This document shows positions 53,364 to 61,299 of a stretch of DNA of 64,000 bases, piece after piece. The notes under the pieces were generated by a model, which ran no database searches, was not told the origin of the DNA, and saw nothing but the letters and a program-made list of their open reading frames with translations. Within the stretch, counting starts at the first letter, position 1. Each line of letters starts with the position of its first letter. The position numbers and the translations under genes were made by a program. The stretch covers positions 1 to 64,000 of the forward strand of contig JAJXVH010000002.1 of the NCBI GenBank assembly GCA_021782205.1. The letters are read 5' to 3'. Source of the DNA: a bacterium (GTDB taxonomy: Bacteria > Elusimicrobiota > Elusimicrobia > UBA1565 > UBA9628).

Positions 53364-54021
53364 CCGCCAGGCCGCCGGCGCGCTCCTGGCGCGCGAATTG
53401 TCGCGCTATCGCGTCGACAAGGACGCGGTCGTTCTCGCCGTGCCGCGCGGAGGCCTGCCGGTCGCCGGCGTGCTGGCGCGCGAGCTGGCCCTGAAGCTGG
53501 ACGTGATCCTGACCAAGAAGATCGGCCACCCCGACGACCCGGAGTTCGCGATCGGCGCGGTGAGCCTGACCGACGAGTCCGTCGATTCCGCGCTGGTCGC
53601 GCGAGAATCGATCTCGCGCGACGACATCGCCTGGGAGATCGAACGTCTCCGCGCCTCTCTTCACGGCCGCTACCGCCTCTACCGCGGGATTTCGGGGCCG
53701 CTGCCCGTGGCGGGCAAGACCGTCATCCTGGCCGACGATGGGGCCGCGACGGGGCAAACGATGCTCGTGGCCATCGACCTGCTCCGCCGCCAAGGGGCGC
53801 GCAAGATCGTGGCGGCGCTCCCCGTCGCGCCGAGAAGCACCGTCGAGCTCCTCACGAAACGCGCCGACGAAATGGTCTGCCTCTTGGTGCCGGACGACTT
53901 CACCGCGATCAGCCGGTTCTACACGGACTTCAGCCAGGTCTCGGACGAGGAGGCTCTGCGATTCTTGAAAGACGCCCGACTCGACGAACGCCGCGCCGAG
54001 ACGAAGGAGAAACGCCGATGA
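53353..54021 (+). CDS. Phosphoribosyltransferase-family protein
   Basis: The 222-residue protein has the type I PRTase PRPP loop VILADDGAATGQTM, and the early AVPRGGLPVAGVLA with KKIGHPDDPEFAIGAV. This subgroup commonly lies beside universal stress proteins and has no clear substrate. It overlaps both neighbours (11 bases upstream, 4 bases downstream). Confidence 0.8.
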   Translation: MFRDRQAAGALLARELSRYRVDKDAVVLAVPRGGLPVAGVLARELALKLDVILTKKIGHPDDPEFAIGAVSLTDESVDSALVARESISRDDIAWEIERLRASLHGRYRLYRGISGPLPVAGKTVILADDGAATGQTMLVAIDLLRRQGARKIVAALPVAPRSTVELLTKRADEMVCLLVPDDFTAISRFYTDFSQVSDEEALRFLKDARLDERRAETKEKRR

Positions 54022-54917
54022 AAAGATTCCCGCCCAAGCGCGTGCTCGCGGCCGCCGACTTGTCGGCGACGTCGCTGTCCGCTCTCGACGCCGCGAAGGC
54101 CCTCGCGCGGCTCTGGGGCGCCGCGCTTGAGATCGTCTATGTCCAGCACCCGCCGGCGTTCGACGCGTGGGGCGGCCCAGGCGGCGTCCCGGCCGTCTCG
54201 CCTCCGCCCGATGAGCCGCCGCTGAAGGAGGTCGAGCTCCGGTTGCGCCAAGCCGCCGCGGATTTCCCCGCCGCGCGCCTGACTCTGAGCACGCCCCTCG
54301 GCTGGCCGACGGCCTGCCTGCTGGACATGGCCCGTCCCGAACTGGCGGACTTGCTGGTCATGGGCACGCATGGCCACTCCGGGCTGCACCGCCTGCTTAC
54401 GGGCTCGGTCGCCGAGACCGTCATCCGCCGCGCCCGCGTCCCCGTGCTCGCCGTGCCCGAAAAGACGAGCCTGGCCGCGGTATCGCGGGTGCTCGCGCCC
54501 TGGAACGGACGCCCCTACGCGACGCGCGCGCTGCGCTGGGCGCGGGAATTCGCGCGCGGCTTCGGCGCGACGCTGGATGTGCTCCACGTCAAGGAAGGGG
54601 GGCTTGCGATAGGCACGGACGCCGTGATGCTGCGCCGCATCCTGCTGGCCATCCTCGGCCCTGGAACCGATTGGACTTTGAGCACGCGCGCCGGGGACGC
54701 GAGCGCTCGGATCGTCACGCAGGCGAATTCCGGACGCTATGGGTTGGTGGTTCTGTCGGCGCACCGCCGCCCGTTCGGCGCGGACCTCGCCCTCGGCTCG
54801 ACGGTCGAGCGGGTGCTGCGCCACGCGCATGCCCCCGTCCTGGCCATACCGTCGGGGCGGCCGTTGTCCGGGTTCATGCGCCGCGTTGTCGCGCGCGCCG
54901 GCTCGCGATTGTATTGA
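54018..54917 (+). CDS. Tandem universal stress protein
   Basis: The 299-residue protein holds two UspA domains. The first has a full ATP-binding motif (MGTHGHSGLHRLLTGSVAE); the second is divergent (SAHRRPFGADLALGSTVERVL). It is coupled to the PRTase gene (ATGA). The role is protection in stress or stasis. After its TGA the same frame continues open for 79 codons, see the next feature. Confidence 0.85.
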   Translation: MKRFPPKRVLAAADLSATSLSALDAAKALARLWGAALEIVYVQHPPAFDAWGGPGGVPAVSPPPDEPPLKEVELRLRQAAADFPAARLTLSTPLGWPTACLLDMARPELADLLVMGTHGHSGLHRLLTGSVAETVIRRARVPVLAVPEKTSLAAVSRVLAPWNGRPYATRALRWAREFARGFGATLDVLHVKEGGLAIGTDAVMLRRILLAILGPGTDWTLSTRAGDASARIVTQANSGRYGLVVLSAHRRPFGADLALGSTVERVLRHAHAPVLAIPSGRPLSGFMRRVVARAGSRLY

Positions 54918-55157
54918 TTCAGTCCGCCGCGCAGCGCGGCGAGAAACTATGCCGTTCAAGTCGAGGCGCCGCCCGATAGGCTCCGCGTCGAACTTCGCAT
55001 CAACGATTCCGGCTGGAGCGCGTGCCGCGAGGCTCTGAGGTTATTTTGGTACGACTGGGCCGGCTACGAGCCCGGAAACCATCGCCTCGTCGCGCGAGTC
55101 ATGACGCAGGACGGCGACATTCTGCAATCGGCCGAGCGAGAGATCCTCGTGATCTAA
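54918..55157 (+). pseudogene. In-frame coding remnant after the stress-protein stop
   Basis: Directly after the TGA, in the same frame, an open stretch runs to TAA at 55157. Its last 70 codons look like real protein: YAVQVEAPPDRLRVELRIND, then WYDWAGYEPGNHRLVARVMT and a beta-strand ending EREILVI. The pattern resembles the end of an Ig-like beta domain. There is no ATG, GTG or TTG in frame until near the end, so it is not in the ORF track. It is probably the tail of a decayed gene, or a C-terminal domain cut off by the TGA. Confidence 0.45.
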
Positions 55158-55169
55158 GCCCGCGGACGT

Positions 55170-55346
55170 TCACCGAGGAGCTTCGTCGGCAGACTGCGCG
55201 CTCATCCCGGAATGGAAAGCGCAGCCTCCGCCGCCCAGCGGACAATCCTCGCCGCAGGCAAGGCGGCGCACGCCGACGACGACGCCGATCAGGAGCGCCA
55301 AGGCCAGGACCCGCCCCAGAAGGTTGCCGTCCTCGTTGAAATTCAT
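55170..55346 (-). CDS. Small single-helix membrane protein with Cys/His-rich tail
   Basis: The start is the ATG at 55346, giving 58 residues; it overlaps the stop of the riboflavin kinase gene by four bases (ATGA). One transmembrane helix (LLGRVLALALLIGVVVGV) precedes a tail with CGEDCPLGGGGCAFHSG, which could bind a metal. It is too short for the track as a separate ORF. Unknown function. Confidence 0.5.
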   Translation of the reverse strand: MNFNEDGNLLGRVLALALLIGVVVGVRRLACGEDCPLGGGGCAFHSGMSAQSADEAPR

Positions 55347-55726
55347 GCGTTCAGTGTAGCGGTCGGCCGCGCGCGCGTCAAGGCGGCCACGTCGCGGCGG
55401 ATCTGAGCCTTGAGCGCGGCCAGCGAAGCGAATTTCTTTTCCGCGCGGAGGGGGGAGACGAATGCGACGCGCAAGACACGGCCGTAGAGGTCTCCGCGAA
55501 AACCGGGAACGTGGACCTCGACGACCAGGCGCGTGCCGCCCACGGTCGGCCGCACGCCCACGTTGCAGACCGCCTCGCGCTCGCCCAGGGTCGTGCCGCG
55601 CACCGTCACGCGCCAGACTCCTCGCGGCGCGCGCATGGAGGGCGCAAGCTTCAGGTTCGCGGTGGGAAAACCCAGCTTGCGGCCCATCCCCTCGCCGCGG
55701 ACCACGCGGCCGCGCACCGTCCTCAT
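55343..55726 (-). CDS. Stand-alone riboflavin kinase domain
   Basis: The 127-residue protein matches only the C-terminal flavokinase half of RibF: GEGMGRKLGFPTANL for ATP/flavin binding, then VCNVGVRPTVGG and FRGDLYGR. The N-terminal FMN adenylyltransferase half of the usual bifunctional enzyme is absent, and the upstream sequence is truB, so this is not a truncation artefact at the window edge. It makes FMN; FAD synthesis must be encoded elsewhere. The ATG overlaps the truB stop (ATGA). Confidence 0.85.
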   Translation of the reverse strand: MRTVRGRVVRGEGMGRKLGFPTANLKLAPSMRAPRGVWRVTVRGTTLGEREAVCNVGVRPTVGGTRLVVEVHVPGFRGDLYGRVLRVAFVSPLRAEKKFASLAALKAQIRRDVAALTRARPTATLNA

Positions 55727-56463
55727 TTCTTCGGGGCCGCCTTGAGCGCGCGGTCGAGAAGCGGGAGGGACTCAAGCAGGCGGCGCGCCAGGTCGGCCGG
55801 GGCCAGCGCGCGCGCGGCGTCGAGCGCCAGCGCGTCGGCCACGTCGAAGGGACCGATTTTCTCGCGGCGCAGACTCGACACCGTACCGCCGCAGCCCAGG
55901 CGCTCGCCCAGAACCTCCGCCAGCGAGCGCACGTAGGTGCCGCTGGCGCAGGAGACGCGGTGCGTCAGTTCCGGCGCGTCCCAGGCCAGCGCCGTCCAGG
56001 CGTACACCGTCGCGGTGCGCGGCTTGACCGGCACCTCCAGCCCCGCGCGCGCGTATTCATAGAGGGCTTTGCCCTTGTGCTTGACGGCCGAATAGGCCGG
56101 AGCGGGAGCGTCCACGGTGCCGACCAAGGCGGCCAGCTCCCGGCCCAGGCGGTCCAGGGTCAACGGCGGCACCGGCTCTTGCGCGGTGACCTTGCCGGTG
56201 ACGTCGCCGGTGTCCGTCTTGATGCCCAGCCGGATCGTGCCCGAGTAGACCTTGTCGAAGCCCTGCAGGCGCGCCTGCAGGCGCGTGCACGGACCCACCA
56301 GGACCGCCAGCAGTCCCGTGGCCAGAGGATCGAGCGTGCCGGTGTGACCCACCTTGGTCCCCCTCGGGAACAATTTCCTCAATACCGCGACGACGTCGTG
56401 AGAGGTCCAGTCGCGCGGCTTGTCGACGAGCAGAAGTCCGCCCGCCGCGGCTGCGGAGTTCAC
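55723..56463 (-). CDS. truB: tRNA pseudouridine-55 synthase
   Basis: The 246-residue enzyme has the catalytic Asp45 in GHTGTLDPLATG, and YSAVKHKGKALYEYAR and CASGTYVRSLAEVLG. It modifies U55 of tRNAs. The start overlaps the rbfA stop (ATGA); the order rbfA-truB-riboflavin kinase is typical of the infB operon. Confidence 0.95.
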   Translation of the reverse strand: MNSAAAAGGLLLVDKPRDWTSHDVVAVLRKLFPRGTKVGHTGTLDPLATGLLAVLVGPCTRLQARLQGFDKVYSGTIRLGIKTDTGDVTGKVTAQEPVPPLTLDRLGRELAALVGTVDAPAPAYSAVKHKGKALYEYARAGLEVPVKPRTATVYAWTALAWDAPELTHRVSCASGTYVRSLAEVLGERLGCGGTVSSLRREKIGPFDVADALALDAARALAPADLARRLLESLPLLDRALKAAPKK

Positions 56464-56810
56464 GCGCCGCGCTCTTTTTCCAGCTTGTTCAAGAGCGCGT
56501 CGATGCGCGAGGCCTTGCGCGGCGTCTCGTCGAATTCGAAGCGCAGTTGGGGCACGACCTTGACCGTCACCTTTTTCTTGAGCAGGCCGCGCAAATAGGG
56601 AGCGGCGCGCTCCAGGGCCTTGGCCGCGCTCGCGCGTTCCGCGTCCGATCCCATGACGGAGTAGTACACCGTCGCGTTCTTTCGGTCCGCGGACAGGCGC
56701 AGGTCGGTGACGGTCAAAAAACCCGTCAGCCCGGGATCCTTGACCTCGCGCAAGAGCCCGGTGATGAGCTCCTTGAACAGCTCCCGCAAACGCTCGCCGC
56801 GATCGAACAT
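56460..56810 (-). CDS. rbfA: Ribosome-binding factor A
   Basis: The ATG at 56810 is used; the track's longer ORF is the antisense/out-of-frame read of infB. The 116-residue KH-like protein has REVKDPGLTGFLTVTDLRLS and VVPQLRFEFDETP. It helps 30S maturation in the cold. It lies 17 bases after infB. Confidence 0.93.
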   Translation of the reverse strand: MFDRGERLRELFKELITGLLREVKDPGLTGFLTVTDLRLSADRKNATVYYSVMGSDAERASAAKALERAAPYLRGLLKKKVTVKVVPQLRFEFDETPRKASRIDALLNKLEKERGA

Positions 56811-56827
56811 GGAAGCCTCCGCCGCGC

Positions 56828-59425
56828 TCAGCGCGGCGACTGCGACAGACGCCGGGTGCGCGTTTCCTTGACGTAGAACTCGAGGAGGTCGCCGACCTGG
56901 AAGCCGGAGAAGCCGTCGATGCCGATGCCGCACTCCTGGCCCTTCTCCATTTCCTTGACGTCGTCCTTGAAGTGCTTGAGCGTGGTGACCTTGCCTTCGT
57001 GAACCGTCTGGCCGTTGCGCACCACGCGGATCATGCCGCCGCGGGACACCTTGCCGTCGCGGATGGCGGAGCCGGCCACCGAGCCGCCCTTGACGGCGAA
57101 CACCATCTTGACCTCGCCCTTGCCGACGGTCACGTCGACGATCTCCGGCGCGAGCAGTCCCTCGAGCGCGGCCTTCACGTCCTCGATGAGCTCGTAGATG
57201 ATCTCGTAGCGGCGGATCTCCACGCCCTCGTGCGCGGCCACTTCCTCGGCGCGCGCCTCGGCGTCGGCGTGGAACATCAGCACGACCGCGTCGGACGCGG
57301 AGGCCAGAAGGACGTCGGACTCCGAGGCGTTGCCGATGGCGCCGTGGATCACGCGCACGCGGCACTCCGTCGTCGCCATCCCTTCCAGGGAGTCGCGCAG
57401 GGCCTGCAATGAGCCCTGCGTGTCGGCCTTCAGCACGATGTTCAGATCTTTGGCCTTGGAGGAGCCCGTGGTCAGCGCGGAGCGCAGGCCGACCAAAGTC
57501 ATGTGCTTCTGGTGGGCCATCATCTGCTCGCGGTGGATGAGGCGCCGCTTCTCGGCGATGTCGCGCGCGGCCTTCTCGTTCTCGACGACGGTGAACGCGT
57601 CGCCGGCCTGCGGGTTGCCCGTCAGGCCCAGGACTTCCACCGGGGTCGCGGGACCGGCGGCCTCGATGCGGGCGCCGGAATCGTTGACCAGAGCCTTGAT
57701 CTTGCCGTGCGCCAGACCCGCGACGAACGCGTCGCCGCTCTTGAGCGTGCCGGCCTGCACCAGCACCGTCGCCACGGAGCCGCGCTTGGGGTCCATCTTG
57801 GCCTCCAAGACAGTTCCATAAGCCAGGCGGTCAGGATTGGCCTTGAGCTCGAGTATTTCGGCCTGCAGCAGAACGGCTTCCAAAAGCTTGTCCAGGTTGA
57901 GGCGCTTCTTGGCGGAGACATCCACGAACATGGTCTTGCCGCCCCACTCCTCGGCCTGCAGGCCGTGGTTGGCCAGGTCCTGACGGATCTTCTGCGGGTT
58001 GGCGCCGGGCAGATCAATCTTGTTGACCGCGACGACGATGGGCACGCCGGCCGCCTTCGCGTGATCGACGGCCTCCAGCGTCTGCGGCATGATGCCGTCG
58101 GTCGCGGAGACCACGAGGATGACCAGGTCGGTGACCTTGGCACCGCGCGCGCGCATGGCGGTGAAGGCCTCATGACCGGGAGTGTCGAGAAAGACCACCT
58201 CGCCCTTTTCGATCTTCACTTTGTAAGCGCCGATGTGCTGGGTGATGCCGCCGGACTCGCCCTCGGCCACGCGGGAGGAGCGAATCGCGTCGAGCAGGGA
58301 GGTTTTGCCGTGGTCGACGTGGCCCATGATCGTGACGACGGGGGACCGGGACTTGAGCTTGGCGGGGTCTTCCTTCTCGGCCTTGACGACCGCCAACTCT
58401 TCTTCTTTGTACATCGCGACGACTTCCATCTCGTAGCCGAAATCGGAGGCGACGACCTGCGCCGCCTCGGTGTCCAGGCGCTGGTTGATGGTCGCGAAGA
58501 TGCCCAGCGACATCAGCTTCTTGATGACGTCGTTGGTCTTGACCTCCATCTTCTCGGACAGTTCGCGCACGGTGATCATCGACGAGACCTGAATCTTCTT
58601 GAGCGCCGGCTTGGCGCCCGGCTCCGCCGGCTTCTGCGGGGCGGGGGTGGGACGGGACGCGGCCTGCTGAGGCTTGGGGCCGCGATGCTGGGAACCGGGA
58701 CGGAAATTGGCGTGCTGCCCGGGACGCGGCGCGCCGGGGCGAGGAGGAACGAAGGTCGGCGACTTGGTGGTGATCGCGTTCGGACGCAGAATCGTGGGCT
58801 TGGCCGGAGCGCTCGGCGCCGGGGTGCCGGAGACCGGCGGCTTGACCGGTGAAGGCGCGCCGGGAACGGCCGGACGGGGTGTTGCCGCCGGGGCCGCGCC
58901 GGCTGGCGACGCGGGGCGAGGCGCCGGCATGCCGGGAGGCACGGGCGCGCGCACCGGCAGAGCCGGAGCGCCGGGAATGACCGGACGCGGCGCGGGCATG
59001 CCGGCCGAAACCGCAGGCCGCGGCGCGGCGACAGGCGCCGGGGCGGAAGCGGCGGGAGGCGCAACAGGGGCGGGCGTCACGGGCGTCACCGGAGCCGGCG
59101 GCAGCTTCGGCGCGGGCGGCTTGGGCAAGGCCGCGCCCGCGGCCAGTCGCGTGACGGCCGGACCGGCGGCCGGACGGCTCTTCTTAAAAAGAGAGAACGC
59201 GGAAACCAGGTTCGAACTCGGCGGCGCGATGGAGCCTTCTTCCTGCGCCGAGCGCACTTCCGCCGCAGCGGTGACCACGCCTTTGGCGTCCTTCTTCACC
59301 GCCGCCTTCTTGGGCGCGCCCGTCTTCTTGGCCGAAGACTTGGCGTCCTCGCCCTCGTCATTTTTCGCGGCCGGCTTCTTTGTCGTGATCTTTTTTTCCA
59401 TGCTCTCGGGGCCTTCGGAGGTCAT
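56828..59425 (-). CDS. infB: Translation initiation factor IF-2
   Basis: The 865-residue GTPase has a Lys-rich start, a long Pro/Ala-rich linker (about 95-265), an IF2-N domain (about 285-335; [13 protein letters not shown]) and a G domain with [27 protein letters not shown] and SAKK. Two beta-barrel domains and the C-terminal tRNA-binding domain follow. A second ATG at 59401 (MEKKITTKK) has AAGG upstream and could be the real start; neither has a strong site. It follows nusA by 16 bases. Confidence 0.95.
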   Translation of the reverse strand: MTSEGPESMEKKITTKKPAAKNDEGEDAKSSAKKTGAPKKAAVKKDAKGVVTAAAEVRSAQEEGSIAPPSSNLVSAFSLFKKSRPAAGPAVTRLAAGAALPKPPAPKLPPAPVTPVTPAPVAPPAASAPAPVAAPRPAVSAGMPAPRPVIPGAPALPVRAPVPPGMPAPRPASPAGAAPAATPRPAVPGAPSPVKPPVSGTPAPSAPAKPTILRPNAITTKSPTFVPPRPGAPRPGQHANFRPGSQHRGPKPQQAASRPTPAPQKPAEPGAKPALKKIQVSSMITVRELSEKMEVKTNDVIKKLMSLGIFATINQRLDTEAAQVVASDFGYEMEVVAMYKEEELAVVKAEKEDPAKLKSRSPVVTIMGHVDHGKTSLLDAIRSSRVAEGESGGITQHIGAYKVKIEKGEVVFLDTPGHEAFTAMRARGAKVTDLVILVVSATDGIMPQTLEAVDHAKAAGVPIVVAVNKIDLPGANPQKIRQDLANHGLQAEEWGGKTMFVDVSAKKRLNLDKLLEAVLLQAEILELKANPDRLAYGTVLEAKMDPKRGSVATVLVQAGTLKSGDAFVAGLAHGKIKALVNDSGARIEAAGPATPVEVLGLTGNPQAGDAFTVVENEKAARDIAEKRRLIHREQMMAHQKHMTLVGLRSALTTGSSKAKDLNIVLKADTQGSLQALRDSLEGMATTECRVRVIHGAIGNASESDVLLASASDAVVLMFHADAEARAEEVAAHEGVEIRRYEIIYELIEDVKAALEGLLAPEIVDVTVGKGEVKMVFAVKGGSVAGSAIRDGKVSRGGMIRVVRNGQTVHEGKVTTLKHFKDDVKEMEKGQECGIGIDGFSGFQVGDLLEFYVKETRTRRLSQSPR

Positions 59426-59441
59426 GATAGCATTTTCGCGT

Positions 59442-60722
59442 TCACGCCTGCTCCGGGAGCGTTCCCGCCGCCGCCGCGACCGCGGCCTTCGCGGACGCGA
59501 TGATCTTCAGCGCGGTTTTCTCCCCGATTCCGGCGCGAGCGCTGAGGTCCTCGGGCGCGCTCGACGCGAGAGCCGCCGCGTCGATGATGCCCGCCTTGAC
59601 CAAAGCCTCGACGGTCTTCGGGCCGACGCCTTCCAGATTGGAAAGGCCCGTGTTCGCGCCGGGGGCTTCGGCCGCCGGTTCCGCGGCCTTGCGGCCCAGG
59701 GACTTGACCTCCATCGTCCAGCCCGTGAGCTTCTGCGCCAGGCGCACGTTCTGGCCGTCCTTGCCGATGGCCAGCGCCAACTGCTCCTCGGCGACCAGCA
59801 CCTCCGCGACGCGGTTCTCGGCGTCGGTAATGCGCACCGACGCGACCTTCGCCGGGTTCAGCGCGTTGGCCAAAGCGGCTTCCGCCTCGTCGGCGTAAGG
59901 GATCAGGTCGATGCGCTCGCCGGCGACTTCGTTCATGATCGAGCGGATGCGCGAGCCGCGCAGGCCCACGCACGCGCCGATGGCGTCGACCTTCGGGTCG
60001 TTCGATTTCACGATGACCTTCGCGCGGAAGCCGGGATCGCGCACCAGGTGGACGATCTCCACGGTCCGGTCTCCGATCTCCGGGACCTCCAGTTCCATCA
60101 GGCGCTGCAGAAAACTTTCCGAGGCGCGCGAGAGGACCACGGCCGGGCCGCGCTGGGCGCGGTCGACGCGCAGGATCACCGCGCGCACGTTGCCGCCGAT
60201 GCCGTAGCGTTCGCGGCGGATCTGCTCGCGCAGGGGGAGGATCGCCTCGGTCTTGCCCAGGTCGACGATGATGTTGCGGTCCAGGAAGCGGTGCACCGCG
60301 CCGCTGACGATCTCGCCTTCCTTGGGCTTGTACTCCTCGTAGAGCTTGTCGCGCTCGACCTCGCGCACGCGCTGGGTCAGCAACTGCTTGGCGGTCTGCG
60401 CGGCGATGCGCGCGAAGTCGGCGGCGGGGGCGGCGTAGATGATCTCGTCGCCGATCTGCGCGCCCTTCTTGTACTTCTGCGCGGCCTCGACGCTGAGCTC
60501 CAACTCCGGCTCCGTGACCTTCTCCACGACCTTCTTGGCCACATTCGCGGAGAACGCGCCGCTTTCACGGTCGATCGACGCGCGGATGTCCGCGTCCTTG
60601 CCCACGTGCTTGCGCAAGGACGACACGACCGCGCCTTCGATCATCGTCAGAATTTCCTCGACCGGGATGTTTTTCTCCCGGGCGATCTGTTCCAAAGCCG
60701 CCATCAACTCGGACTTCGCCAT
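59442..60722 (-). CDS. nusA: Transcription termination/antitermination factor NusA
   Basis: The 426-residue protein has the RNA-polymerase-binding N-domain, an S1 domain (GEIVSGAVHRFLDRNIIVDLG), two KH domains (DAIGACVGLRGSRI, LAIGKDGQNVRLA) and a C-terminal helix-hairpin-helix unit (LEGVGPKTVEALVKAG, AGIGEKTALKI). It binds pausing polymerase and influences hairpin terminators. It is therefore a candidate controller of its own operon, whose leader has such a hairpin. Confidence 0.96.
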   Translation of the reverse strand: MAKSELMAALEQIAREKNIPVEEILTMIEGAVVSSLRKHVGKDADIRASIDRESGAFSANVAKKVVEKVTEPELELSVEAAQKYKKGAQIGDEIIYAAPAADFARIAAQTAKQLLTQRVREVERDKLYEEYKPKEGEIVSGAVHRFLDRNIIVDLGKTEAILPLREQIRRERYGIGGNVRAVILRVDRAQRGPAVVLSRASESFLQRLMELEVPEIGDRTVEIVHLVRDPGFRAKVIVKSNDPKVDAIGACVGLRGSRIRSIMNEVAGERIDLIPYADEAEAALANALNPAKVASVRITDAENRVAEVLVAEEQLALAIGKDGQNVRLAQKLTGWTMEVKSLGRKAAEPAAEAPGANTGLSNLEGVGPKTVEALVKAGIIDAAALASSAPEDLSARAGIGEKTALKIIASAKAAVAAAAGTLPEQA

Positions 60723-60725
60723 GAC

Positions 60726-61196
60726 CTAGTCCTCCCCGAAATCGGCTTGCGCGGCGTCGTCGAGACGCACCTCATCGACGTTCGCGCGCGAAAACAGCTT
60801 GAGGTCCGGACCGACCTGCACGGCGACGGCTCCGTCCCTCAAACCCTTGAGTATCCCCGCGAAACGGCGCTGGCCGTTCTCCGCGATCTTGATGCGAACC
60901 TTCACGGGCTTGCCCGCGAAGCGCTCGAAATCCTTTTCCTTCTTGACGACGCGGTCGAGTCCCGGGGAAGAAATTTCCAACACGTAGGATTGCTCGATCG
61001 CGTTCGTGTCGTCCAGCAGCGCGCCGACACGGTCCGAAAAATAGGCGCAGTCGTCCAAGCTGATGCCCTTGGGCTTGTCCAGGAACAGGCGCAAGACCCA
61101 CTGATGGCCCTCGCGCCGCCATTGCAGGTCCACCAGCTCCCCGCCCTCCTGCTCGATGACGGGCGTGATCAGCGTCTCGATTTCTTTGGCGTCCAT
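60726..61196 (-). CDS. rimP: Ribosome maturation factor RimP
   Basis: The 156-residue protein shows the family pattern VDLQWRREGHQWVLRLFLDKPKGISLDDC (with the Asp of the first domain) and LEISSPGLDRVVKKEKDFERF. It acts in 30S assembly. The ATG follows a poly-T/A stretch (TTTTTTTATTGAAAAAAC) with no clear ribosome-binding site, and a terminator-type hairpin ends about 15 bases upstream. It is the first gene of rimP-nusA-infB-rbfA-truB. Confidence 0.95.
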   Translation of the reverse strand: MDAKEIETLITPVIEQEGGELVDLQWRREGHQWVLRLFLDKPKGISLDDCAYFSDRVGALLDDTNAIEQSYVLEISSPGLDRVVKKEKDFERFAGKPVKVRIKIAENGQRRFAGILKGLRDGAVAVQVGPDLKLFSRANVDEVRLDDAAQADFGED

Positions 61197-61202
61197 GTTT
61201 TT

Positions 61203-61240
61203 TCAATAAAAAAAGTGGCTCAAAACGGAAGCCACTTTCA
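61203..61240 (-). terminator. Intrinsic terminator hairpin in the rimP leader (possible attenuator)
   Basis: On the minus strand: AAAGTGGCT, loop TCCGTTTTG, AGCCACTTT, running into a total of seven T. The 9-bp stem plus T tract is a textbook intrinsic terminator. It lies between a perfect -10 box (61273-61278) and the rimP start (61196). It can end proS transcripts and, since it is inside the new leader, also regulate rimP-nusA-infB. Confidence 0.8.
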
Positions 61241-61272
61241 ATGCGCGTCCCCGATCGGAGGCGAACGGCTAC

Positions 61273-61281
61273 ATTATAGCA
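61273..61281 (-). promoter_or_regulatory. Extended consensus -10 promoter of the rimP-nusA-infB operon
   Basis: On the minus strand: TG-C-TATAAT, in the gap just after the proS stop. Transcription should start near 61266, giving a leader of about 70 bases that contains the terminator hairpin. A weak -35 (GTGACT) lies 19 bases upstream. Confidence 0.7.
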
Positions 61282-61299
61282 CGGATTCCGACGCGAAAG

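Noticed and set aside
54915-54917. TGA read as selenocysteine in the stress protein
   Set aside because: No supporting hairpin recognised just downstream and no selenoprotein of this family known to me; decay is simpler.
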